A stretch of DNA of 24,013 nt from assembly GCA_049522195.1 (NCBI GenBank), contig JBEKOB010000067.1:1-24013 (forward strand), given 5' to 3'. Below the pieces are notes generated by a model. The model had not been told where the DNA came from. It saw only the letters and a program-made list of their open reading frames with translations, and ran no database searches. The DNA comes from UBA9647 sp049522195. Lineage in GTDB: Bacteria > Bacteroidota > Ignavibacteria > UBA10030. How positions within the stretch are numbered: position 1 is the stretch's first letter; each line of letters begins with the position of its first letter. Positions 7,925 through 15,679 of the stretch are shown piece after piece. The position numbers were made by a program, and so were the translations under genes.

Positions 7925-10339
7925 TCATTCGTATCTCAATGCTTCGACCGGATTCGCAGTAGCGGCTCTGAGCGCCTGATAACTGATTGCGGCCAGAACG
8001 ACAACAACTGCAGCCAAGAGGGTGGCCAATACTAAAGAAGCATCCACGGCGACCCTGTAAGCATAGTTCTCCAGCCAGCCATTAATGAAATATGCCGCTA
8101 TCGGCAAGCCGATAATTGTCGAAATTGATATCAGGATGATGAATTCTTTCGCTACCAGGAAAAGAACGGTACCGACTGAGGCACCCATCACTTTTCTGAT
8201 CCCGATCTCCTTCGTTCTCATCTGAATGACGAAGAGCGAGACTCCGAACAATCCGAGACACGTGATGAACATGGCCAACGCTGTGAAATAGCCGATCATT
8301 CGGGCAAATCGATAGTCGCTGGAATAGAAATCGTCCAATCGATCGTCGAAGAATTCAAAGCTCATGGGTCCTCCGTCGTTGAACATCGATGACTTAGCGA
8401 GCACAAAGCCAAGAGTTTTGGACAAGTCGGCACCATGGCGCACCCGGACAGCAATTTCGTTCCGTTCTGAAGTATCGCATTGGATAATCACTGGGGAAAT
8501 GGGTTCGCGCAACGAACGCATGTTGAAATCCTTGACGACACCGAGAATCCGTTGATCCCTGATCGTCTCCTTTGAGAGATCGGAAAATCCGAAGGCCTTC
8601 ACTGCGGATTCGTTCACGATGACCGAATGCCTCGATTCTTCAGGTGCCACCTCGGCAAAACTCTTTCCATATACGACATGCATCTTCATGGTCTCAATGA
8701 AATTGCGATCAACGGAGAGCTCCTCGCAATTAACCTTCCTCGATGGATCGGATTTGAGCGCAATGATACTGGATTTGCCCCCGTCCCTTCCGGGAAGATG
8801 TTGAGCGCCGGTCACACCTGTGATGGAAGGATTCGAGAGAAGCTCAGACTTGAAGGTTTCAAACCTGGTGATGTCAAACCTCGAAGGATCGGAAGTTGAT
8901 CCAACTCTGATTCTGTGGCTCGCGAGCACAATCAAATCCTCCTTCTCGAATCCCATATCCTTGCTGTGAAAGTAGTCCACCTGCCTGTAAATCGCCAGAG
9001 ATGCGGTCACAAGCCCGACGAAGATGACCATTTGAATAGCAAGCATGATTCTCCGCAGCGTTACCTTCGAAGCTCCCGTACTGGCCTTGCTATGCAGAAT
9101 GTCTACTGGACTAAAGCCGGACAGATAGAAGGATACGTAGCTCCCGGAAAGCACCCCCGCCAAAAGAGTAATACCTGAGAAGAGGATCAGGTACTTCAGG
9201 CCATGGAAGAACGTTTCGGGCAGCCGGTTTCCCATGTGTTGGCTCAAGGTTGGGAGAAACAACTCAACAAAGACCAAAGCGATTGGCAAGGAAAGAACGG
9301 CGACCAGCAGCGATTCGAGCATGATTTGTTTCATGAGGTCGAGCCGTGATGCACCAACGACTTTTCTCACCGCGATTTCTTTTGTGCGGACACTCGCCCT
9401 CCCTGTGCTGAGGATGACTAGATTGAAACACGCGATGAGGAGAATAAGTATGGCAATAGCGGAATAGACATAGACAGTCGAGATATTGCCTGACGGGAAG
9501 GGGTTGCCGCTCAGGGTCGACGAGTGGAAATAGAGATCTTTCATGGGAAACAGATGGAATTGCGGCCCGACGCCGGCATTGACGTGGCGTTTTGAAAAAG
9601 ACTTCATCATGGTCTCAAGCTGGGCTTGGGACGTTGAATGGGATAGCAGGACGAACGTTGGGAACGACGGCGTTGACCAAGATTCAAACATGTTCCCTGC
9701 CTGCGGACCGAGTAGCCTGGTGAACCACTCCTGCGCGACGGAGAGCGGCATGATGACTTCGGCTCTCAAGGAAGAAGTCTGCGGAATGTCTTTCATGACT
9801 GCACCGATTTTCAGATCGTACGGCTTTCCGAGCCAGTTGACCGTGATGATTTCTCCAATGGGGTTGGCGTCGCCGAAGATCTTGTGCGCCATCTGGTTGC
9901 TGATGACGGCGAAATTTCGTTCGGTAGCAATTCCTTCGAGACTTCCTGACTCAACGGGAAGAGTAAGTATCCGGAAAATTGAAGGGTCGGCACAGAGACA
10001 GTGGGACCGTTCAAAACTTTTGTCTTTGTATTTGATGGAGGGAGAGCCCCTCATGAACCGCGCAAATTCCTGAACCTCTGGATATTCCCCTTTTAGTGCA
10101 GGCCCTGCCACAAACGGTGTGAACAGCGCGGTTGACGGCGGGCTAGCCCATTCAGCGGTCACCAAGTAGATGTTGCTAAGATTGTCGTTGTGCGCGTCAT
10201 AGCTCAGTTCATTGATCGCGTAGAGCATGATGATGAAACTTGACGCAAGACCGACGGAGAGTCCTGCGATATTGATGAATGTGAAACCCCGGTGTATCCA
10301 GAGGTTTCTCAGAGCGGATTTCACGAAGCTTCCGATCAT
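7925..10339 (-). CDS. FtsX/MacB-type ABC transporter permease, double-length (P4)
   Basis: An inner-membrane permease of 804 residues. The open frame reaches 32 codons further upstream, into the repeat array. I choose ATG 10337-10339 because it gives the paralogue-like N terminus MIGSFVKSALRNLW and has GGGAG about 8 bases upstream. TM1 is at about 21-43 (FINIAGLSVGLASSFIIMLY). Coupling motifs are TKEIAVRKVVGASR (about 318-331) and TKEIGIRKVMGAS (about 707-719). The C terminus is ANPVEALRYE. It is very similar to P5 along its whole length, including the insertion-prone periplasmic domains (shared ERNFAVIS, NPSITGV/DPSITDV and FFDDRLDD segments), so P4 and P5 are an adjacent duplicate pair. The substrate is unknown. 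Confidence 0.93.
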   Translation of the reverse strand: MIGSFVKSALRNLWIHRGFTFINIAGLSVGLASSFIIMLYAINELSYDAHNDNLSNIYLVTAEWASPPSTALFTPFVAGPALKGEYPEVQEFARFMRGSPSIKYKDKSFERSHCLCADPSIFRILTLPVESGSLEGIATERNFAVISNQMAHKIFGDANPIGEIITVNWLGKPYDLKIGAVMKDIPQTSSLRAEVIMPLSVAQEWFTRLLGPQAGNMFESWSTPSFPTFVLLSHSTSQAQLETMMKSFSKRHVNAGVGPQFHLFPMKDLYFHSSTLSGNPFPSGNISTVYVYSAIAILILLIACFNLVILSTGRASVRTKEIAVRKVVGASRLDLMKQIMLESLLVAVLSLPIALVFVELFLPTLSQHMGNRLPETFFHGLKYLILFSGITLLAGVLSGSYVSFYLSGFSPVDILHSKASTGASKVTLRRIMLAIQMVIFVGLVTASLAIYRQVDYFHSKDMGFEKEDLIVLASHRIRVGSTSDPSRFDITRFETFKSELLSNPSITGVTGAQHLPGRDGGKSSIIALKSDPSRKVNCEELSVDRNFIETMKMHVVYGKSFAEVAPEESRHSVIVNESAVKAFGFSDLSKETIRDQRILGVVKDFNMRSLREPISPVIIQCDTSERNEIAVRVRHGADLSKTLGFVLAKSSMFNDGGPMSFEFFDDRLDDFYSSDYRFARMIGYFTALAMFITCLGLFGVSLFVIQMRTKEIGIRKVMGASVGTVLFLVAKEFIILISISTIIGLPIAAYFINGWLENYAYRVAVDASLVLATLLAAVVVVLAAISYQALRAATANPVEALRYE

Positions 10340-10415
10340 GATTGTTCTCCCTGATTTGGTCAAAATCGGGCCCCCAATCTTCCTCGATTCCTGCCAACCG
10401 GCCACACTTACCTGC

Positions 10416-10492
10416 AAGCTAACAGTGATCGGCATTCAGCGATCAGCTGTCAGCCGTTGGCTATTAGCTAATCGCTAACGGCTAATAGCTCG
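10416..10492. repeat. Heptamer array (AGCT core) in the P5-P4 spacer
   Basis: Eleven units of 7 bp, for example CAGCTGT, CAGCCGT, TAGCTAA, TCGCTAA and CGGCTAA, run without a slip and stop two bases before a vestigial permease stop codon (10495-10497). Around the central TTAGCTAA (10464-10471), 19 of 25 pairs match across 10443-10492, including the pairing of GCCGTT with AACGGC. It is the best dyad of the heptamer arrays. A faint 8-bp rhythm may precede it at about 10352-10399. Confidence 0.8.
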
Positions 10493-10494
10493 CG

Positions 10495-10518
10495 TCATTC
10501 ATATCTCAGCGCTTCCAT
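10495..10518 (-). pseudogene. Vestigial permease 3' end (MEALRYE-stop)
   Basis: On the minus strand this reads ATG-Glu-Ala-Leu-Arg-Tyr-Glu-TGA, the same ending as the intact permeases, but it lies 28 bases beyond the P5 stop codon. No permease sequence precedes it; instead there is a palindrome at 10517-10533. A heptamer array follows its stop at once, as it follows the P4 and P7 stops. I infer the leftover 3' tip of a permease gene whose body was replaced or lost when P5 came to lie here. Seven codons are short, but strand, stop and flanking array all fit. Confidence 0.6.
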
Positions 10519-10533
10519 CCCGTAGAACGGGAT
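10517..10533. repeat. Perfect 7-3-7 palindrome between the P5 stop and the vestigial 3' end
   Basis: ATCCCGT and ACGGGAT pair perfectly around AGA. No U-run follows on either strand, so it is not a typical intrinsic terminator. It sits exactly where the vestigial EALRYE tail loses similarity to a permease, so it may mark a junction or a small inserted element. Confidence 0.6.
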
Positions 10534-10545
10534 TTCGGCTCTTCA

Positions 10546-12930
10546 CTACTCGTAACGAAGAGCCTCAACCGGATTTGCCGTCGCAGCTTTTATTGCCTGA
10601 TACCCAATTGTCACTAACACGATGCACACTGCGGCCAGCAATGCGAAGATAACTACAAACGCATCCACGCTCACCTTGTATGCGTAGTGTTGAAGCCAGC
10701 CATTCATGAAGTAAATCGTAATTGGTGTCGATACGATGGTCGCGATCAAGATCAGGGCAATAAACTCCTTCGCAACAAGATAGAAGATGGTGCCAACCGA
10801 GGCCCCCATCACCTTCCGTATTCCTATTTCTTTCACTCTGGTTTGAATCACAAAGAGCGACACCCCAAAGAGTCCAAGGCAAGCGATGACAATTGCCAAC
10901 GCTGTGAAGCATCCGATCATCTCCGCGAATCTGTAGTCATTGCCATAGAGATCGTCCAGTCTGTCGTCAAAGAACTGGTATTCCATCGGTTTCCCGTTGT
11001 TGAACGGTTTCGACTTTGACTCTATGAGGCTCACGGTCTTCGATACGTCAGAGGAATGCCGGACCCTGACGGCAATCTCCATCACAAATTCCGTACTGCA
11101 ATTAATGACGATGGGAGCAATCGCCTCGCGAAGTGAATGCATGTTGAAATCCTTGACAATGCCGAGGATCCGTTGACCGTTGACCAACTCTTGCGAAGGA
11201 TCCACGACCCCAAACACCTTTACTGCAGACTCGTTCAGAATAACCGCGCTCTTCGATTCTTCAAGCGTCGATTGTGCAAAACTTTTCCCGTACACCAATT
11301 TCATCTTCATTGTTTCAATGAAATCTCGGTCAACAGAGACACCTTGATAAGAAATCTTTTTTGTCGGGTCCGATTTATCCGGAACCATGCTGAACCCACC
11401 TCCCCCCGATCCGGGCAGAAGATATGTGCCCGAGACGTCTGTGATTGATGGATCGCTTTTCAATTCGGCTTTAAACGTCTCGAGCGTCTGCCCTAAGTTG
11501 CGGTTCTCAGTAGAAAACACCAGCAAATCCTCTTTGTCAAACCCCATGTCCTTATTGTGGAAATAGCGCACTTGTTGGTAGATCGTTATCGAAGCTGTGA
11601 TCAATCCAACGAAAATCACCATTTGTATGGCGATCATGATCTTGCGCAATGTCGCTTTGGAACCTCCCGTACTGAGTTTGTTTCGCAAAATGTCCATTGG
11701 GCGGAAACCAGAGAGATAAAACGAAACGTAGCTCCCGGCCAGGATCCCGGCTACTAAAGTGACGCCTGCGAAAAGGAAAAGGGAATTCAGATTGTGAAAG
11801 CTGCTTGCCGGCAACGCTCTGCCCAGGAGGCGACTTAACGATGGCAGGAACAATTCGACTAAGAGTAATGCCACGGGCAGAGAGAGAAGCGAGACCATGA
11901 CGGATTCCATCATCACCTGTTTCATGAGATCGAACCTTGTGGCACCGATGACCTTTCTGACCGCGATCTCTTTTGTGCGAACGCTTGCCCTTCCCGTGCT
12001 GAGAATTACGAAGTTGATGCACGCGACAAGGAGGATCAGGATCGCTATGGTCGAGTACACATAGACATTCGTAATATCCCCTGCCGGGAAACGATTGTTG
12101 ACAAAACCGGATGAGCGAAAATAGATTTCCTTCAGCGGAAGCAAATGGAATCGTGACTTGATGTTCGCGTCGGTATGAGCGTTTGAGAACGAAGCCAATT
12201 GATTCTCAAGATCGCTCGCCACGCTTGACGGAGTTAACAACACGTAGGTCGGCGCGATCTTCAGGTTCCAAGATTCCAGGGGATCTTTTACGAACTTACT
12301 CCAATTGGTGCTCATCCACTTCTCACCGATGGACAACGGCACGATGAGGTCGGCTCGGAACGTGGAAGTCCGCGGAATATCCAACATCACAGCGGAAACT
12401 TTGAGATCATATGACTCCCCTCGCCAGTTGACTGTAATAATCTCTCCGATGGGATCTCTATCGCCAAAAACCTTTTGCGCCATCTCACTGCTGATGACGG
12501 CAAAGTTCCTTTCAGCCGAGATATTTCGCAGACTCCCCTCCTTCAAAGGCAGAGTCAGGATCTTGAATATACTAGTGTCCGAGGATATACAAGCCACATT
12601 GTCAAAGCTTCTGTCTTTGTATTTAAACGGACAGAAACTCTTCATCCAGCGTGCGAACTGTTCGACCTGCGGAAACTGGTCTTTCAGTGCCGGTCCCAGG
12701 ACGAACGGGGTGCTCGGCTCCGTCCATTTGAGGTCGGGATTTTCCGTCGTCACCAAGAAGATGCGATCGAGGTTTGTGTTGAATCGGTCGTAGCCCAGCT
12801 CGTTGAGTGAGTAGAGCATGATGATAAAGCTCGACGCCAGGCCAATAGAGAGTCCTGCGATATTGATAAAAGAATACCCTTTGTGCATCCAGAGATTTCT
12901 GAAGGCAGCTTTCAAATAGTTGCTAATCAT
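10546..12930 (-). CDS. FtsX/MacB-type ABC transporter permease, double-length (P5)
   Basis: An inner-membrane permease of 794 residues starting at ATG 12928-12930 with GGAGA about 7 bases upstream. It has TM1 at about 21-43 (FINIAGLSIGLASSFIIMLY), a first periplasmic domain (about 45-285), FtsX helices around TKEIAVRKVIGATR (about 319-332), a second periplasmic domain (about 445-675) and a final FtsX domain with VKEIGIRKVMGAS (about 698-710). It ends in ANPVEALRYE followed by TAG and at once TGA. The other permeases with a visible stop end in TGA, so TAG sets this gene slightly apart. It is the close paralogue of P4. A second copy of the permease tail lies downstream at 10495-10518, which suggests that this gene arrived by recombination. 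The substrate is unknown. Confidence 0.93.
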   Translation of the reverse strand: MISNYLKAAFRNLWMHKGYSFINIAGLSIGLASSFIIMLYSLNELGYDRFNTNLDRIFLVTTENPDLKWTEPSTPFVLGPALKDQFPQVEQFARWMKSFCPFKYKDRSFDNVACISSDTSIFKILTLPLKEGSLRNISAERNFAVISSEMAQKVFGDRDPIGEIITVNWRGESYDLKVSAVMLDIPRTSTFRADLIVPLSIGEKWMSTNWSKFVKDPLESWNLKIAPTYVLLTPSSVASDLENQLASFSNAHTDANIKSRFHLLPLKEIYFRSSGFVNNRFPAGDITNVYVYSTIAILILLVACINFVILSTGRASVRTKEIAVRKVIGATRFDLMKQVMMESVMVSLLSLPVALLLVELFLPSLSRLLGRALPASSFHNLNSLFLFAGVTLVAGILAGSYVSFYLSGFRPMDILRNKLSTGGSKATLRKIMIAIQMVIFVGLITASITIYQQVRYFHNKDMGFDKEDLLVFSTENRNLGQTLETFKAELKSDPSITDVSGTYLLPGSGGGGFSMVPDKSDPTKKISYQGVSVDRDFIETMKMKLVYGKSFAQSTLEESKSAVILNESAVKVFGVVDPSQELVNGQRILGIVKDFNMHSLREAIAPIVINCSTEFVMEIAVRVRHSSDVSKTVSLIESKSKPFNNGKPMEYQFFDDRLDDLYGNDYRFAEMIGCFTALAIVIACLGLFGVSLFVIQTRVKEIGIRKVMGASVGTIFYLVAKEFIALILIATIVSTPITIYFMNGWLQHYAYKVSVDAFVVIFALLAAVCIVLVTIGYQAIKAATANPVEALRYE

Positions 12931-12943
12931 AGACTTTCTCCGT

Positions 12944-12985
12944 GCCTGTTTAACTTACTGTCATCAGCACTTAGCATTCAGCTCA
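12944..12985. repeat. Short heptamer array in the P6-P5 spacer
   Basis: About six 7-bp units just upstream of P5, including CTGTCAT, CAGCACT, TAGCATT and CAGCTCA. The period decays after 12985. The stretch 12986-13092 between this and the octamer array shows no gene or motif that I recognise. Confidence 0.6.
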
Positions 12986-13092
12986 TGAGATAGTTGGATA
13001 ACACAAGCCCTATGATGGTTCCTGCTATCAGGTTATCTGCTCATCGTCCGAAGGACCTGTTCGGGGATTCATCTGACTGTCTTGAAATGGGG

Positions 13093-13148
13093 CATCTCCC
13101 GATCGCCAGATCACCCGATGATCAGATCTCCCGATGGCCAGATCATTC
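13093..13148. repeat. Octamer array (GATC-rich) after the P6 stop codon
   Basis: Seven consecutive 8-bp units, including GATCGCCA, GATCACCC, GATGATCA, GATCTCCC and GATGGCCA, end seven bases before the P6 stop (13156). Five GATC tetranucleotides fall within about 45 bp. If the host has an adenine methylase for GATC this would be a methylation-dense patch, but nothing here shows that it has one. Confidence 0.8.
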
Positions 13149-13155
13149 AACTTAT

Positions 13156-15552
13156 TCATTCATACCTCAGTGCCTCAACGGGATTTGCCGTCGCCGCCCT
13201 GATCACATGAGAGACAATTGTTACAAGAGCAACGAACATCGCCAGTGTTCCCGACAATGCAAATATCCACGGGCTCACTTCAGTTCGGTAAGCGAAGCCC
13301 GCAAGCCAACTGAGGATCATGTAGTATGCTACCGGCCACGCTACTGCATTGGCAATCAAAATCCACTTTATGGTGTCTCTCGTAAAGACCAGAAGAATAT
13401 CACGGATCGACGCACCAAGAACCTTCCGGATGCCGATCTCCTTGGTGCGTTGCGCCACGTTCAGGGACACGAGACCATAGATTCCCATCGAAGCAATAAG
13501 AAGAGCTAAGGCGGCGGCTAGCCTCAAGACGTTCCTCAGTTGTCGATCGGCCGCGTAGAATGCACTGATGCGCTGACTCGCAAAGTAATAATTGAACGGC
13601 GCGCTCGGGAGTATTTCCTCCCATTTGCGCTGAATTTGACCTATCAACGAAGAGATGTTCGCACCGTGCAACTTTAGTGAAATAGATCTGTATATGTGTG
13701 CGTTTCCTATCCAGAGAAACGCAAGCGGCCGTATCGCAGTGTGCAGGGACTCGAAATTAAAATCCTTTACGACACCGATGACACGAAGCGGTTCGCCCTT
13801 TGACCCAACAACTGTAGCACCTACTGGATCATTTAACCCCAATTTGGAAACGCAGGACTCGTTCAGTACTATGCCGCTCGAGTCCGTAGGGTGATGCGGT
13901 GAAAAAAACCTCCCCTCCTTCATCACGATGCCATAGGTATCCGCGAAAGATTCATCCACGTTATATAGCGGGAGGCTGATCGATTGTTGACTGCTCCACG
14001 AAGCGAGCCGTAAGCCTATCGAGTTTGCAACGGTGTAGGTGGGGGTATCGAAAGAAAGACTGACTGAGGTAATCCCTGCAATAGCTCTCAACTGATTCTC
14101 CACTGCGGCCATTTTCGTGACGCCTCCTGCATTCCATTCTCTCGGGACAGAATCAATCACGAGAACATCCTTGTCGTCAAATCCCGGGTTCCGATCGGTT
14201 ATGAATGATAGTTGACGGGATATCAAATTCACAAGTATTAGGAGAATTATGGCAACAGCGAATTGCAGGATAACGAGAACAGGTCGAATATTAGTACCCG
14301 ATTTTCTAAAAAAGACAAGCCCCCTCAGAGCATTTACCGGCTTAGGCAACGTGAGTAGGATTGCAGAGTACCCACCAGCAACAACTGTAACGAGAACAGT
14401 CATCGTTCCCACAAACGATATCGTTTGCAGGTCCCAACACACATCAAGAACAAGCGACCTGCCGAATAGCTGAAGAAAACTCTGCAGGCCAGTCTCTGCT
14501 ATTGAAACAGAAAGGACCGCTGCACCAAAAGAGATAACAAAGGACTCGGCTAGCAGTTGAAAGATCGATTGTCCTCGTGATGCTCCCAAGATAGTCTTCA
14601 CCGCAATCTCTTTTGCGCGGGGAAGCGACCGAGCCATCGTGAGATTCATGAAATTGACGCACGCGATAACAAGTATGAGTGATGCCACGATCGTTAGAAT
14701 TGAACAAAGGCGACGGGCACTCCCATTATCGTCGTCAAGATATATTCTCGACAGAGGCTCCAATCTCAGACGCAACTGACCATGATATTGTGGTGGCGCG
14801 AACGTGTCGATGAAGGAATTCAGCTTTTCCTGTAGTTCCTTTTCGCGAACATCAGGCATGAGTTTTACATACGTGAGAATGTAACGGCTATCCCAAGAGA
14901 GTCCTGCTTTCGCGTTGATAAAATCTCCCGTCGAATTAAAGGGAACAATAAGGTTATAGTCGTCTCCGCGAAAGTTCGTGATAGAGTTGTGGACTACCTT
15001 CTTTCGCACAGCAGTAACAACGTACTCTCTCTGCCCTCCCCCCCACACATCAAACATCAGTGTTTTGCCGAGAACATCGACGGAGCCGTAGATCTTGTTG
15101 GCCAATTCATCCGTGATAACGACCGAGAGTGGATGTTCAAGGGCATTCCTCCAATTACCAGACACAAGAGGCAACTTGAATACATTCAAGAAGGATGAAT
15201 CGGTCACTATAACATCCTCTTTGAAATTGTACTGACCGGCGTGAATCGTTGCGGAGATCAGATAGAGCCTGGCCTGCGCCTCAATCTCTGGATATGCACT
15301 CGCCATTATCGGACCTACTGGCGCGAGTGTAGTTTCCGGGATGCCCCTATCCTTCTGTCTCCAATCGCTTCCAATACGGCATACTCTGCTCCAATCCGGA
15401 ATGACTCTATTGACGCTGTACTCATTGCGGACAAAGAGAAAGGTCAAAATGCAGGATGCAAACGCCACGGAGAGCCCAAGCACGTTGATGATGGCGTAGC
15501 TCTTGTTGCGGACGAGATTACGTAGAGCGACTTTGAAGTAATTGGAAAACAT
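13156..15552 (-). CDS. FtsX/MacB-type ABC transporter permease, double-length, divergent (P6)
   Basis: An inner-membrane permease of 798 residues. The frame is open for 18 more codons, but ATG 15550-15552 gives the paralogue N terminus MFSNYFKVALRNLVRNK and has AAGG upstream; the extension runs into the repeat array. TM1 is at about 20-42. The second coupling motif is canonical (TKEIGIRKVLGAS, about 702-714), but the first is AKEIAVKTILGAS (about 312-325), with KT in place of the usual RK. The first periplasmic domain also differs from the others (a WRQKDRGIPETTLAPVG segment). It ends in ANPVEALRYE. P6 is the most divergent member of the row. The change in the first coupling helix may alter ATPase contact on that side. 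The substrate is unknown. Confidence 0.92.
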   Translation of the reverse strand: MFSNYFKVALRNLVRNKSYAIINVLGLSVAFASCILTFLFVRNEYSVNRVIPDWSRVCRIGSDWRQKDRGIPETTLAPVGPIMASAYPEIEAQARLYLISATIHAGQYNFKEDVIVTDSSFLNVFKLPLVSGNWRNALEHPLSVVITDELANKIYGSVDVLGKTLMFDVWGGGQREYVVTAVRKKVVHNSITNFRGDDYNLIVPFNSTGDFINAKAGLSWDSRYILTYVKLMPDVREKELQEKLNSFIDTFAPPQYHGQLRLRLEPLSRIYLDDDNGSARRLCSILTIVASLILVIACVNFMNLTMARSLPRAKEIAVKTILGASRGQSIFQLLAESFVISFGAAVLSVSIAETGLQSFLQLFGRSLVLDVCWDLQTISFVGTMTVLVTVVAGGYSAILLTLPKPVNALRGLVFFRKSGTNIRPVLVILQFAVAIILLILVNLISRQLSFITDRNPGFDDKDVLVIDSVPREWNAGGVTKMAAVENQLRAIAGITSVSLSFDTPTYTVANSIGLRLASWSSQQSISLPLYNVDESFADTYGIVMKEGRFFSPHHPTDSSGIVLNESCVSKLGLNDPVGATVVGSKGEPLRVIGVVKDFNFESLHTAIRPLAFLWIGNAHIYRSISLKLHGANISSLIGQIQRKWEEILPSAPFNYYFASQRISAFYAADRQLRNVLRLAAALALLIASMGIYGLVSLNVAQRTKEIGIRKVLGASIRDILLVFTRDTIKWILIANAVAWPVAYYMILSWLAGFAYRTEVSPWIFALSGTLAMFVALVTIVSHVIRAATANPVEALRYE

Positions 15553-15579
15553 GGAACCTTTGCTAGTTCGTTGGTGATC

Positions 15580-15677
15580 GGGCTGTCGGCGTTCAGCAGT
15601 CAGCATCGAGCCGTTAGCTATTGGCTGTTAGCTGACAACTGACCACTGATAGCTGATAGCTGATAGCTGATAGCTTC
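15580..15677. repeat. Longest heptamer array, directly after the P7 stop codon
   Basis: Fourteen 7-bp units in perfect phase over 98 bp, running from GGGCTGT, CGGCGTT and CAGCAGT to three identical TAGCTGA units at 15650-15670. The array stops two bases before the P7 stop codon (15680). The identical units at the P7 end suggest recent expansion there, while the distal units have drifted. The left half is richer in CAGC and the right in GCTGA, so it has weak overall dyad symmetry. Confidence 0.85.
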
Positions 15678-15679
15678 CT

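Noticed and set aside
15580..15677. The repeat arrays as a CRISPR locus
   Set aside because: Units are 7 or 8 bp, contiguous and without spacers, and no cas gene is present.
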